The position numbers and the translations under genes were made by a program. Shown piece by piece: positions 42,722 to 52,787 of a stretch of 64,000 bases of DNA. The notes beneath the pieces were generated by a model, which did not search any database, was not told where the DNA came from, and saw only the letters and a list, made by a program, of their open reading frames with translations. The DNA is from Wagnerdoeblera intermedia (GTDB lineage Bacteria > Pseudomonadota > Alphaproteobacteria > Rhodobacterales > Rhodobacteraceae). The stretch lies in assembly GCF_042647465.1 (NCBI RefSeq), contig NZ_JBHRVN010000004.1, one strand, 5' to 3'. Position 1 is the first letter of the stretch, and every line of letters starts with the position of its first letter.

Positions 42722-45496
42722 ATGGATTTTTCTGCCCGCCTGACCCGCTGTCCTCTGCCCTATGATCCTGCCGCTGCCGCTGAAGGGCTGCGCCTGATGG
42801 GGGATGATCTGCCCGCCCCCCTGGTGCCGCTGATTGAGGGGGCGGCCGGCTGCAGTCCCTATCTGAAAGATCTGATCACGCGCGAGGCGGGCTGGCTGAG
42901 CCAGGCCCTCAGGAGAGACCCCTCCCTGGTCACGCAAGGGGTGCTCGATCCGCTGGAAGACTGCAGCCTCGCCGATCTGCCCGAGGCGCTGCGCCAGGCA
43001 AAGCGGCGCATCGCGCTTTATGCGGGACTTGCCGATCTGGGCGGTGTCTGGTCGCTGGAGGAGGTGACGGCCGCGCTGACCGCGCTTGCGGATCGGGCGG
43101 TGGATCTCAGCGTCAAACGCCTCGTCGCCGAAGAGATCCGGCGCGGCAAACTGCCGGGTCAGACGGTGGATGACATTCCCACAGCCGCCGGAATGGTGGT
43201 GCTGGCCATGGGGAAAATGGGGGCGGGGGAGCTGAATTACTCCTCCGATATCGACCTCATCTGCCTCTTCGATGAGACCCGCTATCCCGGCTCTGACGCC
43301 CAGGAGGCAAGGGCGGCCTTCATCCGCGTCACCCGGAAGATGGCGGGAATTTTGTCGGATGTGACCTCGGGCGGATATGTCTTCCGCACCGATCTGCGGC
43401 TGCGGCCCGATGCCAGCGTTACCCCGGTCTGCATCTCCATGGCGGCGGCTGAGCAGTATTACGAATCCGTGGGCCGCACCTGGGAGCGGGCGGCCTATAT
43501 CAAAGCGCGTCCCTGCGGCGGAGATCTTGAGGCGGGGCAGCGCTTTCTCAGGACGCTGCGGCCCTTTGTCTGGCGGCGTCACCTGGATTTCGCGGCCATT
43601 CAGGACGCCCATGACATGCGCCTGCGCATCCGGGATCATAAAGGCTATAACGGCCCCGTGGTGCTGGAAGACCACAATATGAAGCTCGGGATCGGCGGCA
43701 TCCGTGAGATTGAGTTTTTCACCCAGACCCGTCAGCTGATCGCGGGCGGGCGCGATCCGGATCTGCGCGACCGCACCACGGTGGGCGGGCTGCGGGCCCT
43801 GGCAACCCGGGGCTGGATTGCGGCGGATGTGACGGCGGAACTCACCGCGCTTTATCGGCATCACCGAGAGATTGAGCACCGGCTTCAGATGGTGCGCGAC
43901 CAGCAGACCCAGCGCCTGCCGACCTCTGCCGAAGAATTTGACCGCCTCGCGCGGTTCTGCGGCTTTGCCGACACGGAGGCTTTCCGCGCGGAACTGAAAT
44001 CAAAGCTGCTGCGGGTGGCAGAACTGACGGAGAGCTTCTTTGCGCCCGGCGAGGCCCGCTCCGGCCCGGAACTGTCTGAGGCCGCGCGCGATATCGTTGA
44101 GGGCTGGAGCCGCTATCCCGCTCTGCGCTCGGCCAGGGGGCGCGAGATTTTCACCCGGGTGCGCCCGCGCATTCTCAGCCGTCTTGCCCAGGCCGCCAAT
44201 CCCGATGAGGCCCTTCTGGCCTTTGACGGCTTTTTGTCCGGCCTGCCTGCGGGGGTGCAGATTTTCTCGCTCTTTGAGGCAAATGAGACGCTGATCGATC
44301 TGATCGCCGATATTGCCGCCACCTCGCCGGAACTCTCGCGCTATCTCTCGCGCAATTCGGCGGTGCTCGATGCGGTGATCGGCGGCAGTTTCTTCGCGCC
44401 CTGGCCGGGCGTGCCGGAGCTGATCTTCTCGCTCAGCGAGGCCATGGCCCAGGAAAGCGATTATGAGCGCCGCCTTGATCGTGCGCGGGCCTGGATGAAG
44501 GAATGGCATTTCCGCACCGGGGTGCATCACCTGCGCGGGCTGATCGACGCCTTTGAGGCGGGCAAGCAATATGCCGAGCTGGCCGAGGCGGTGGTTGTCG
44601 CGCTCTGGCCGGTGGTTGTCGCGGAATTCGCCCGCAAACACGGGCCGGAGCCTGGCCCTGGCGCGGTGGTTCTGGGCATGGGCAGTCTTGGGGCAGGGCG
44701 GCTTAATGCCGGATCTGATCTTGATCTGATTATGCTTTATGACGACGGCGGCGTGGAGATGTCTTCGGGGCCGCGGCCGCTCGGGGCGCGGGTCTATTAC
44801 GCAAGGCTCACTCAGGCCCTGGTGACCGCGCTGACCGCGCAGATGTCGAACGGGCGGCTTTATGAGGTGGATATGCGCCTGCGCCCCTCGGGTCGTGCCG
44901 GTCCGGTTGCCACGGCCTTTTCCGCCTTCACGGCCTATCAGCGGGAGGAGGCCTGGACATGGGAGCATCTGGCCCTGACCCGCGCCCGCGTTCTGGCCGG
45001 AAACCGCGCGCTGGGCGAAGCGGTAGAGGCTTTCCGGCGCGACCTTTTGGCGCTGAAGGGCAGGGGCGATCACGTCCGGGCGGATGTGGCCGATATGCGT
45101 GCGCGGCTTTTGCAGCACAAACCCGGCGGTGGATGGGAGGCGAAATCCGGCCCCGGCCGGATGATGGACATTGAGCTTGTCGCCCAGACCTGTGCGCTGA
45201 TCGCCGGTGATCCGGCCCGCCGCGCAGAGGCTCAGTTGCGCGCGGGTCTGCGGGCCGGGCTTTTGAATAAAGAGGAAGAGGGCAGCCTTGCCACGGCGCT
45301 GCGTCTGCTGTGGCGGGTGCAGACCACGGCACGGCTTCTGGAGATGCCCGATCCCGATCCCGACCGCATGGCCGAAGGCGCACGCGGCTTCATCCTGCGT
45401 GAATGCGGCGCTGCTGAGGCCGCTGAGCTTGCGGCGCGGCTGACGGAGCTGTCGTCCCGCGCGGATGCGATCATCACGGCCTTTCTGGCAAGGTAA
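42722..45496 (+). CDS. glnE: Glutamate-ammonia-ligase adenylyltransferase/deadenylase
   Basis: 924 residues; adds and removes AMP on glutamine synthetase according to nitrogen status. Two nucleotidyltransferase domains: AMGKMGAGELNYSSDIDLIC (N-terminal, deadenylylation half) and GMGSLGAGRLNAGSDLDLIM (C-terminal, adenylylation half), each with GS/S-D-x-D, plus GlnD-PII-type helical spacers. Slightly shorter than the 946-residue E. coli protein. ATG 42722 is the first start after the divergent gene; upstream open frame is not homologous. No glnA or glnB nearby. Confidence 0.95.
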   Translation: MDFSARLTRCPLPYDPAAAAEGLRLMGDDLPAPLVPLIEGAAGCSPYLKDLITREAGWLSQALRRDPSLVTQGVLDPLEDCSLADLPEALRQAKRRIALYAGLADLGGVWSLEEVTAALTALADRAVDLSVKRLVAEEIRRGKLPGQTVDDIPTAAGMVVLAMGKMGAGELNYSSDIDLICLFDETRYPGSDAQEARAAFIRVTRKMAGILSDVTSGGYVFRTDLRLRPDASVTPVCISMAAAEQYYESVGRTWERAAYIKARPCGGDLEAGQRFLRTLRPFVWRRHLDFAAIQDAHDMRLRIRDHKGYNGPVVLEDHNMKLGIGGIREIEFFTQTRQLIAGGRDPDLRDRTTVGGLRALATRGWIAADVTAELTALYRHHREIEHRLQMVRDQQTQRLPTSAEEFDRLARFCGFADTEAFRAELKSKLLRVAELTESFFAPGEARSGPELSEAARDIVEGWSRYPALRSARGREIFTRVRPRILSRLAQAANPDEALLAFDGFLSGLPAGVQIFSLFEANETLIDLIADIAATSPELSRYLSRNSAVLDAVIGGSFFAPWPGVPELIFSLSEAMAQESDYERRLDRARAWMKEWHFRTGVHHLRGLIDAFEAGKQYAELAEAVVVALWPVVVAEFARKHGPEPGPGAVVLGMGSLGAGRLNAGSDLDLIMLYDDGGVEMSSGPRPLGARVYYARLTQALVTALTAQMSNGRLYEVDMRLRPSGRAGPVATAFSAFTAYQREEAWTWEHLALTRARVLAGNRALGEAVEAFRRDLLALKGRGDHVRADVADMRARLLQHKPGGGWEAKSGPGRMMDIELVAQTCALIAGDPARRAEAQLRAGLRAGLLNKEEEGSLATALRLLWRVQTTARLLEMPDPDPDRMAEGARGFILRECGAAEAAELAARLTELSSRADAIITAFLAR

Positions 45497-45656
45497 GCCT
45501 GCGGAAAGGACATCCGAGGGCGCGGAGTTCAGCGGCAGGGATCAACCCGACAGGCGCGGACCCTGAGCCGGCAGAAAGCAACTGCGGGTGAGATGAGGCT
45601 TGACCCCTTCACGCGCCGCCTGTCTGATATCCCGGTAACCGTGGGGGGAGAGCGCG

Positions 45657-46547
45657 GTGGAGACGATTGAGGCGGTTGAGGACCTGCTCAGCGGGCAGGA
45701 TTACGTGGCCGGGCGCGCGCTCGCCACCGTGGTCTTTCTGGCCATGAGGCTGAACCGGCCGCTCTTTCTGGAAGGGGAGCCCGGCACCGGTAAGACCGAG
45801 ATCGCCCGTGCGATTGCCTCCGGTCTCGGGCGGCGGCTGATCCGGCTGCAGTGCTATGAGGGGCTTGATGTCGCTCAGGCCGTGGCAGAGTGGAATTTCG
45901 CCGCGCAGATGATCGCAATCCGCAGCGCCGAGGCCACAGAGGCTGCAGCACGGCGGCAGGATCTTTTCACCGAAGAGTTTCTGATTGAGCGTCCGCTTCT
46001 GCAGGCTCTGCGCCCGCAGCCCGAGGGCCCTCCGGTGCTGCTGATTGATGAGATCGACCGCACCGATGAGCCTTTTGAGGCCTTTCTGCTTGAGGCCCTC
46101 TCGGAGTTTCAGGTCACCATCCCTGAACTCGGAACCATCAAAGCGCCTGAGCCGCCGATTGTGATCCTCACCTCGAACCGCACGCGGGAAGTGCATGAGG
46201 CGCTGAAGCGGCGCTGCCTCTATCACTGGGTCGATTACCCGAGCTTTGAGCGCGAGCTGGAAATCCTGCAGGCGCGGGCGCCCGAAGCCTCTCAGGCGCT
46301 GTCGCGGGAAGTGGTGGCCTTCGTGCAGCGTCTGCGCCAGGAGGATCTTTTCAAAAAGCCGGGCGTGGCCGAAACCATCGACTGGGCGAAATGCCTGCTG
46401 GCCCTGGATGTGATTGCGCTCTCGCCTCAGGTGATCGCCGATACCCTGGGGGCGATCCTGAAATATCAGGAGGATATCGCAAGGCTCCAGAGTTCAGAGG
46501 CCCTGCGCCTTCTGAATGAGGCCCGCGCGGGTCTTGCCGCGCCATGA
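45657..46547 (+). CDS. coxD: MoxR-family AAA+ ATPase (CoxD-like)
   Basis: 296 residues. Walker A in LFLEGEPGTGKTEIARAIAS, Walker B in PPVLLIDEIDRTDEPFEAF, sensor region in VILTSNRTREVHEALKRRCL. MoxR ATPases beside VWA proteins act as chaperones for metallo-enzyme maturation; CoxD in the CO-dehydrogenase system helps build the [CuSMoO2] site (known for Oligotropha), but this cluster encodes a form II enzyme, so here the role is inferred. GTG start at 45657 after GGGGGGAGAG. Overlaps the next gene by ATGA. Confidence 0.9.
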   Translation: METIEAVEDLLSGQDYVAGRALATVVFLAMRLNRPLFLEGEPGTGKTEIARAIASGLGRRLIRLQCYEGLDVAQAVAEWNFAAQMIAIRSAEATEAAARRQDLFTEEFLIERPLLQALRPQPEGPPVLLIDEIDRTDEPFEAFLLEALSEFQVTIPELGTIKAPEPPIVILTSNRTREVHEALKRRCLYHWVDYPSFERELEILQARAPEASQALSREVVAFVQRLRQEDLFKKPGVAETIDWAKCLLALDVIALSPQVIADTLGAILKYQEDIARLQSSEALRLLNEARAGLAAP

Positions 46548-47800
46548 ACACCCCGGCCTTTGAGATCCCCGAGGACGGGCGTCTGGGCGAGAATATCCTG
46601 TGGTTCACCCGCGCTTTGCGCAAAGCCGGACTGCCCCTCGGGCCGGGAACGGCGCTGACCGCGCTTCAGGCGGTGCAGGCGGTGGGGTTTTCGCGGCGCG
46701 AGGATTTTTATCACAGTCTGCGGGCTGTAATGATCTCGCGCCCCGAGCATCGGGTGGTCTTTGACCAGATGTTCCGGCTCTTCTGGCGCGATCCGCGCTA
46801 TATGGAACATATGATGGCGCTGCTCCTGCCCTCGATGCGGGGCACCCAGGAGGAACGCAGCGCCGCCCCCGCAGCCCGCCGCGCGGCAGAGGCGCTGACC
46901 GAAGAGGCGGCGCTTCCTGACCTGCCGCCATTGCCTGAGAGTGAAGAGACGCAGATCGAGGTCGATGCCTCCGGCACCGCCTCTGCGACAGAGACCCTGC
47001 GCCAGCTTGATTTCGAACAGATGAGCCTTGAAGAGGCCGCCCGCGCCCGCCGCCTGATCGCGCGGCTCTCGCTGCCGGTTGATCCCATGGTGACGCGCCG
47101 TCAGGTGGCGGGGCCGGGGGCCTTTGTCGATCGTCGCGCCACGCTGCGGCGCGCTTTGCGCAGTGGCGGTGAGGTGGTGCAGATCGCAAGACGCAGGCGG
47201 GCGCGGCGCTGGCCCGCGCTGGTGGTGATCTGCGATATCTCCGGCTCGATGTCAGATTACAGCCGCATGGTGCTGCATTTCGCCCATACCCTGGCCAATC
47301 GCCCCGGTGACGGCTGGTCGAAGGTCCATGCCTTCACCTTCGGAACGCGGCTGACGAATATCACCCGCCATCTGGCGCAGCGGGATGTGGATGCGGCGCT
47401 GGCAGCGGCCGGGGCAGAGGCGCAGGACTGGCGCGGCGGCACGCGGATCGGCGCTTCGCTCGCCTCCTTCAACCGCACCTGGGGGCGACGGGTTCTGAGC
47501 GGCGGTGCGGTGGTGCTTTTGATCACCGATGGCCTGGACCGCGACGCTCCTGATCAGCTGAGCCGGGAAGTGGCGCGCCTGCGGCGCAGCTGCCGCCGCC
47601 TGATCTGGCTCAATCCGCTTTTGCGCTGGGAGGGGTTTTCCCCGAAAGCGCGGGGGATCGCGGCGATGCTCCCCCATGTTGACTGCTTTCGCGCCGCCCA
47701 TTCCATTGCCTCGCTTGAGGCCCTTGCAGGCGCAGTGTCTGATGCCCGCGATCAGGGCGAGAAGGCGCGGCTGATGCAGTTGATTGAGGAGAACCGGTGA
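46544..47800 (+). CDS. coxE: VWA-domain protein (CoxE-like)
   Basis: 418 residues. N-terminal helical region (GENILWFTRALRKAGLPLGP), low-complexity acidic middle (about 100-150), and a C-terminal von Willebrand factor A domain with MIDAS DxSxS in VVICDISGSMSDYSRMVLHF. Forms a pair with the MoxR ATPase encoded just upstream (4-bp overlap), and with the following xdhC-like gene (TGATG overlap). Function: maturation of the molybdenum hydroxylase downstream (inference). Confidence 0.92.
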   Translation: MNTPAFEIPEDGRLGENILWFTRALRKAGLPLGPGTALTALQAVQAVGFSRREDFYHSLRAVMISRPEHRVVFDQMFRLFWRDPRYMEHMMALLLPSMRGTQEERSAAPAARRAAEALTEEAALPDLPPLPESEETQIEVDASGTASATETLRQLDFEQMSLEEAARARRLIARLSLPVDPMVTRRQVAGPGAFVDRRATLRRALRSGGEVVQIARRRRARRWPALVVICDISGSMSDYSRMVLHFAHTLANRPGDGWSKVHAFTFGTRLTNITRHLAQRDVDAALAAAGAEAQDWRGGTRIGASLASFNRTWGRRVLSGGAVVLLITDGLDRDAPDQLSREVARLRRSCRRLIWLNPLLRWEGFSPKARGIAAMLPHVDCFRAAHSIASLEALAGAVSDARDQGEKARLMQLIEENR

Positions 47801-48783
47801 TGACCGCCCGACACGACCAGATCCCCGAAACCGCGCTTGCCTGGTCCCGCGAGGGGCGGGGGGCGGCGCTGGCCACTGTGGTCGAGACCTGGGGGTCCGC
47901 GCCGCGTCAGGCCGGCAGCCAGCTGGTGGTCAGCGGCGCGGGCGAGATGATGGGCTCGGTCTCAGGGGGCTGTGTTGAGGGGACGGTGGTCCTTGAGGCA
48001 GAGGCCGCGATTGCTGACGGGCAAAGCCGACTGCTGACCTTTGGCGTCAGTGATGAGAACGCCTTTGCCGTGGGCCTGGCCTGTGGCGGCACGATCCGGG
48101 TGCTGGTGGAACCTGTGGGGGGTGCGGGCGGGATCGCACAGGAGATGTTGTCGGATCTGGTTGCCGCCCGGGCGCAGCGGCGGGCCTGTGCCTATGAGGT
48201 CGATCTGCAAAGCTGGCAGCGCCATCTGATCTTTTCCGATAAGGCGGATGAGGACCTGCGCGACCGCTTTCGCGCCGACCGCTCCGGCCCTGAGGGGGAG
48301 CGCTTCATCGCGATCCACAATCCCGGCCTGCGGCTGATCGTGGTGGGGGCGGTGCATATCGCCCAAGCGCTTTTGCCCATGGCGCGGCTTGCGGGCTATG
48401 ATCCGGTGCTGATCGACCCGCGTGAGGCCTTTGGCTCAGACCTGCGGTTTCCGGGCGAAGAGATCCTGCACGACTGGCCCGATGAGGCCATGGCGGCCCT
48501 GAAGCCCGATGCGCGCACGGCGGTGGTCACGCTGACCCATGATGCGAAACTCGATGATCCCGCGATCATGGCGGCCCTGGGGTCAGCGTGTTTTTATCTC
48601 GGCTGTCTCGGCTCAACCCGCACCCATGCCAAACGGCTGGAGCGACTGCGGGCTGCGGGTCTTTCTGAGGCGCAGCTGTCGCGCATCCATGCGCCGGTCG
48701 GTCTGAATATCGGCGCAAAGACACCTGCAGAGATCGCCGTCTCGGTGCTGGCACAGATGACCGATGTGCTGAGGCGGGGCTGA
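47800..48783 (+). CDS. XdhC/CoxI-family molybdenum-hydroxylase maturation protein
   Basis: 327 residues. N-terminal XdhC_CoxI domain (LATVVETWGSAPRQAGSQLV, then SVSGGCVEGTVV) and a C-terminal Rossmann-like domain (LIVVGAVHIAQALLPMARLA, DPR, and YLGCLGSTRTHAKRLERL). Such proteins bind and sulfurate or insert the molybdenum cofactor. GTG 47797 is also available but ATG 47800, in the TGATG overlap, is the likelier start. Next gene starts at its stop. Confidence 0.92.
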   Translation: MTARHDQIPETALAWSREGRGAALATVVETWGSAPRQAGSQLVVSGAGEMMGSVSGGCVEGTVVLEAEAAIADGQSRLLTFGVSDENAFAVGLACGGTIRVLVEPVGGAGGIAQEMLSDLVAARAQRRACAYEVDLQSWQRHLIFSDKADEDLRDRFRADRSGPEGERFIAIHNPGLRLIVVGAVHIAQALLPMARLAGYDPVLIDPREAFGSDLRFPGEEILHDWPDEAMAALKPDARTAVVTLTHDAKLDDPAIMAALGSACFYLGCLGSTRTHAKRLERLRAAGLSEAQLSRIHAPVGLNIGAKTPAEIAVSVLAQMTDVLRRG

Positions 48784-49778
48784 TGTTCTTTGGCGAACTC
48801 CCTGTCGCAAAGGCTGAGGGGGCGATCCTGGCTCATTCGCTGGCGCTGTCGGGGGGGCGGCTTCGCAAGGGGCTGACGCTTCGGCAGGAACACCTGGAAC
48901 AGATCGCGGCCTCGGGGATTGAGCGTGTTGTTGTTGCCATCCCCGCGCCCGATGATCTTGGGGAAGATGAAGCCGCGCTGCAGATCGCGCGGGCGGCGGC
49001 CGGACCGGGGATTGAGCTGCGGGTGGTGGGCACCGGGCGGGTGAACCTGCACGCCCGGTCACCGGGGCTTGCGCGGCTGGTGGCGGATCGGATCCTGGCG
49101 GCCAATGCCGTCGATCCCATGCTCACCCTTGCAACGGTGCCCGATCTTCACCGCCTTGATCCCGGCGGGATGATTGCCACGGTGAAAGTGATCTCTTACG
49201 CGGTGCCACGCCAGGCCGTCGCGGCGGTGGCAGGGGCTGCCTCAGGGGCGGTTTCGCTCGCCCCGGTGGTCTGGTCTGAGGCCACTTTGATCGAAACGCA
49301 GATCGCGGGCCAGGCCTCCGGCGCGAAAGGCGCGCGGGTGACAGAGGCGCGGCTCGCCCGCCTTGGCCTGAGCATGGCACCGCCCCTTCACGTGGCCCAT
49401 GAGACCGGCGCGCTGGCTCAGGCCATCCGGACCGCGCCGGGGGCGGGGCCTTTGCTGATCCTGACGGCCTCAGCCACCTCGGACCCGCAGGATGTGGGGC
49501 CTGCGGCGCTGCGTCTGGCCGGGGGCGTGGTCGAGCGGGTCGGCATGCCGGTCGATCCGGGAAATCTTTTGTTTTTAGGGCGCTGTCAGAACCGCCCCGT
49601 CATCGGCCTGCCGGGCTGCGCGCGCTCTCCGGCGCTCAATGGCGCGGATTGGGTGCTGGAGCGGATCTGCTGCGGCATCCCGATCAGCTCTGCCGATATC
49701 GCGGCCATGGGGCTGGGGGGGCTGCTGGTCGAAATGCCCTCGCGGCCTCATCCGCGCATGACCCCGCCACCCCCTTAA
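48783..49778 (+). CDS. Molybdopterin-binding domain protein
   Basis: 331 residues starting at the last base of the preceding gene. Region about 160-310 resembles the MoaB/MoeA-type molybdopterin-binding fold: LLILTASATSDPQDVGPAAL, RVGMPVDPGNLLFLGRCQNR and VIGLPGCARSPALNGADWVL. In many relatives this part is fused to a C-terminal MocA-type cytidylyltransferase; here it stops after a proline-rich tail. It likely serves cofactor (MCD) formation for the Cox enzyme, with a partner transferase elsewhere. Function inferred from context. Confidence 0.8.
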   Translation: MFFGELPVAKAEGAILAHSLALSGGRLRKGLTLRQEHLEQIAASGIERVVVAIPAPDDLGEDEAALQIARAAAGPGIELRVVGTGRVNLHARSPGLARLVADRILAANAVDPMLTLATVPDLHRLDPGGMIATVKVISYAVPRQAVAAVAGAASGAVSLAPVVWSEATLIETQIAGQASGAKGARVTEARLARLGLSMAPPLHVAHETGALAQAIRTAPGAGPLLILTASATSDPQDVGPAALRLAGGVVERVGMPVDPGNLLFLGRCQNRPVIGLPGCARSPALNGADWVLERICCGIPISSADIAAMGLGGLLVEMPSRPHPRMTPPPP

Positions 49779-49849
49779 AAATAAGGCGGCCGCCCTATAG
49801 GCGAAAGCCGGAGGCCATGCTTTACTGAGCCGGTTGAGGGAGGAGACAC

Positions 49850-50341
49850 ATGACGAAACTCACGATGACGGTGAATGGTCGCAAGATGTCGGGCGATGCC
49901 GAGGGGCGCACCCTTTTGTCGGATTTCCTGCGCCAGGAACTGGAACTGACCGGCACCCATGTCGGCTGTGACACCAGCCAGTGCGGGGCCTGCACGGTCC
50001 ATGTCGACGGCCTTGCGGTGAAAAGCTGCGCCGTGCTGGCGATGGAATGCGAGGGCGCAGAGGTGACCACGATCGAAGGGATGGCCAATAAAGACGGCAG
50101 CCTTTCGGTTCTGCAGCAGGCCTTCCAGGATCACCACGGGCTGCAATGCGGCTTCTGCACGCCCGGCATGGTGATGTCTGCCTCAGCGCTGCTGAAAGAT
50201 AACCCGCGCCCCTCTGAGGCAGAGATCCGCCACCATCTTGAGGGCAATATCTGCCGCTGCACCGGCTATCATAACATCGTCAAAGCGGTGCTTGCCGCTT
50301 CCGGCCAGCCGGTCCCCGAGGGCGTGACCGCCACGGAATAA
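49850..50341 (+). CDS. coxS: Molybdenum hydroxylase small subunit, [2Fe-2S] (CoxS-like)
   Basis: 163 residues with two [2Fe-2S] sites: the plant-type ferredoxin cluster (THVGCDTSQCGACTVHVDG, with a further Cys in AVKSCAVLAM) and the helical cluster (LQCGFCTPGMVMSASAL, GNICRCTGYHNIVKAV). Passes electrons from the Mo site to FAD. Good ribosome binding site (GGGAGGAG). Gene order S-L-M is that of form II CO-dehydrogenase-like operons. Confidence 0.96.
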   Translation: MTKLTMTVNGRKMSGDAEGRTLLSDFLRQELELTGTHVGCDTSQCGACTVHVDGLAVKSCAVLAMECEGAEVTTIEGMANKDGSLSVLQQAFQDHHGLQCGFCTPGMVMSASALLKDNPRPSEAEIRHHLEGNICRCTGYHNIVKAVLAASGQPVPEGVTATE

Positions 50342-50402
50342 AGCCACCCGATCCCGGAAGAGGAGCCGGGATCCGGACGCGACAGCATTACGGGAGGAAG
50401 AA

Positions 50403-52775
50403 ATGCCCAAGGACGGAATCGGCGCCCCCACCAAGCGGCGCGAAGACCTGCGTTTTCTGACCGGCAACGGCCGGTATACCGATGATATCAACCTCAAAGG
50501 CCAGCTTTATGCCTGGTTCATCCGCTCAGAGGTGGCCCATGGCCGGCTGAACGCGGTCAATACTGCCGCGGCTGAGGCCATGCCCGGCGTGGTCCGCATC
50601 TTCACCGGCGAGGATTTCGCCGCCATCGGCGGACTTCCCTGCGGCTGGCAGGTGACCGACCGCTTCGGCGCCCCCATGCAGGAGCCCAAACACCCGGTTC
50701 TGGTCCATGGCAAAGTCCGCCATGTCGGTGATCCGATCGCTGTGGTGGTGGCCGAAAGCCTGGCGGAAGCCCGCGATGCCGCAGAAGCCGTTGAGATCGA
50801 CATCACCGAACTCCCGCCCGTTCTCGATATGAAAGCGGCCCTCGCGCCCGATGCCCCCAAAGTGCATGACGATCTGACGTCAAACCTTTGCTACGACTGG
50901 GGCTTCGTCGAAGAGAACAAACCGGCTGTCGATGCCGCCTTTGCCTCTGCCGCCCATGTCGTCAGCCTGGAGCTGGTCAACAACCGTCTGATCGCCAACC
51001 CCATGGAGCCGCGCGTCGCCGTGGGCGATTACAACGCCTGGGACGATCAGTCGACGCTTTATACCACCTCACAAAACCCCCATGTCATCCGCCTTCTGAT
51101 GGGCGCCTTTGTGCTGGGCATCCCCGAGCATAAACTGCGCGTGGTCGCCCCCGATGTTGGTGGCGGCTTTGGCACCAAGATCTTCCATTATGCCGAGGAA
51201 GCCTTTGTCACCTGGGCCTCCCGTCAGCTGAAGCGCCCGGTGAAATGGACCTCAACCCGGATGGAGGCCTTTGTCTCGGACGCCCATGGCCGCGATCATG
51301 TGACAAAGATCGAACTCGCGCTTGATGCCGATCACAATTTCACTGCGCTGCGCACCGACACCTACGCCAATATGGGCGCCTATCTCTCCACCTTCGCGCC
51401 CTCAGTCCCCACCTGGCTGCACGGGACGCTGATGGCGGGTAACTATAAAACCCCGCTGATCTATGTGAACGTGAAGGCGGTCTTTACGAATACCGTGCCG
51501 GTCGACGCCTACCGCGGCGCAGGCCGCCCCGAGGCCACCTTCCAGCTCGAACGACTGGTCGATAAAGCCGCCCGCGAACTCGGCGTCTGCCCGATTGAGC
51601 TGCGCCGCAAAAACTTCATCAAGCCCGATCAATTCCCCTATCAGACCCCGGTGGCCGTGGTCTATGACACCGGGAACTACCACGCGACCCTCGATAAGCT
51701 GCTTGAGATCTCGGATCACGCGGGATTCGAAGCGCGGGTTCTGGAAAGCAGAGCCCGGGGCAAACTGCGCGGCTTTGGCATCGCCCATTACATTGAGGCC
51801 TGCGGTATCGCGCCCTCAAACCTCGTGGGCCAGCTTGGCGCCCGCGCCGGGCTTTATGAAAGCGCCACCGTGCGGGTGAATGCCACCGGCTCAATCTCGG
51901 TCTTCACCGGCTCGCACAGCCACGGCCAGGGGCATGAGACCTCTTTCGCGCAGGTGGTGGCCGATATGATCGGCATTCCCGCTACCCAGGTGGATATCGT
52001 CCATGGCGACACCGCCAATACCCCGATGGGCATGGGCACCTATGGCTCGCGCTCGCTGGCGGTCGGCGGCTCGGCCATCGTGCGGGCGACCGAGAAGATC
52101 GTCAACAAAGCCAAAAAGATCGCCGCCCACCTCCTTGAGGCGGCTGAGGCTGATATTGAACTGAAGGACGGCAAATTCTCCGTCGCGGGCACCGATAAAT
52201 CGGTCGACTGGGCGGGGGTGACGCTGGCGGCCTATGTGCCTCACAACTATCCGCTCGAAAACCTTGAGCCCGGCCTTGAGGAGACGGCTTTCTACGATCC
52301 CTCGAACTTCACCTATCCCTCCGGCGGCTATGGCTGCGAGGTGGAGGTGGACCCCGAGACCGGCGAAGTCACCATCCTCGCCTTCGCCGCTGCCGATGAC
52401 TTCGGCAATATCGTCAACCCGCTGATCGTTGAGGGTCAGGTGCACGGCGGCATCGGGCAGGGCATCGGCCAGGCGCTGCTGGAACATGCGGTCTATGACG
52501 ACCAGGGCCAGCTGCTCTCGGGCTCGCTGATGGATTACGCCATGCCGCGCGCGCTGCATCTGCCCTTCTTCAAGGTGGATCACTCCTCCTGCACACCCTG
52601 CACCCATAATCCGCTCGGCGTGAAAGGCTGCGGTGAGGCGGGGGCCATCGGCTCGCCCCCGGCGGTGGTCAATGCGGTGATCGATGCGCTGCACCGGGGG
52701 GGCTACAGCCAGATCAAACATATCGACATGCCGCTCTCGCCCGCGCGGGTCTGGGCAGCCATGCAGAAGAACTGA
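50403..52775 (+). CDS. coxL: Molybdenum hydroxylase large subunit, form II CO-dehydrogenase-like (CoxL)
   Basis: 790 residues, catalytic Mo-MCD subunit. The active-site loop reads AYRGAGR (in VDAYRGAGRPEATFQLERLV), the form II signature, not the AYxCSFR of form I CO dehydrogenase, so it lacks the Cu-binding cysteine. Other cofactor contacts are present: PDVGGGFGTKIFHYAEEAFV, HSHGQGHETSFAQV and the catalytic glutamate in GVKGCGEAGAIGSPPAV. The true substrate of form II enzymes is unsettled (CO, aldehydes or N-heterocycles). Complete and in phase with coxS and coxM. Confidence 0.95.
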   Translation: MPKDGIGAPTKRREDLRFLTGNGRYTDDINLKGQLYAWFIRSEVAHGRLNAVNTAAAEAMPGVVRIFTGEDFAAIGGLPCGWQVTDRFGAPMQEPKHPVLVHGKVRHVGDPIAVVVAESLAEARDAAEAVEIDITELPPVLDMKAALAPDAPKVHDDLTSNLCYDWGFVEENKPAVDAAFASAAHVVSLELVNNRLIANPMEPRVAVGDYNAWDDQSTLYTTSQNPHVIRLLMGAFVLGIPEHKLRVVAPDVGGGFGTKIFHYAEEAFVTWASRQLKRPVKWTSTRMEAFVSDAHGRDHVTKIELALDADHNFTALRTDTYANMGAYLSTFAPSVPTWLHGTLMAGNYKTPLIYVNVKAVFTNTVPVDAYRGAGRPEATFQLERLVDKAARELGVCPIELRRKNFIKPDQFPYQTPVAVVYDTGNYHATLDKLLEISDHAGFEARVLESRARGKLRGFGIAHYIEACGIAPSNLVGQLGARAGLYESATVRVNATGSISVFTGSHSHGQGHETSFAQVVADMIGIPATQVDIVHGDTANTPMGMGTYGSRSLAVGGSAIVRATEKIVNKAKKIAAHLLEAAEADIELKDGKFSVAGTDKSVDWAGVTLAAYVPHNYPLENLEPGLEETAFYDPSNFTYPSGGYGCEVEVDPETGEVTILAFAAADDFGNIVNPLIVEGQVHGGIGQGIGQALLEHAVYDDQGQLLSGSLMDYAMPRALHLPFFKVDHSSCTPCTHNPLGVKGCGEAGAIGSPPAVVNAVIDALHRGGYSQIKHIDMPLSPARVWAAMQKN

Positions 52776-52787
52776 GGGAGCGACGTC

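Noticed and set aside
42152..43879. Long minus-strand frame over glnE
   Set aside because: Antisense to GlnE; only the segment from 42622 down is real (YbaK-type).
52000..52721. Antisense frames over coxL
   Set aside because: No ribosome binding site or family resemblance; typical GC-rich shadow frames.
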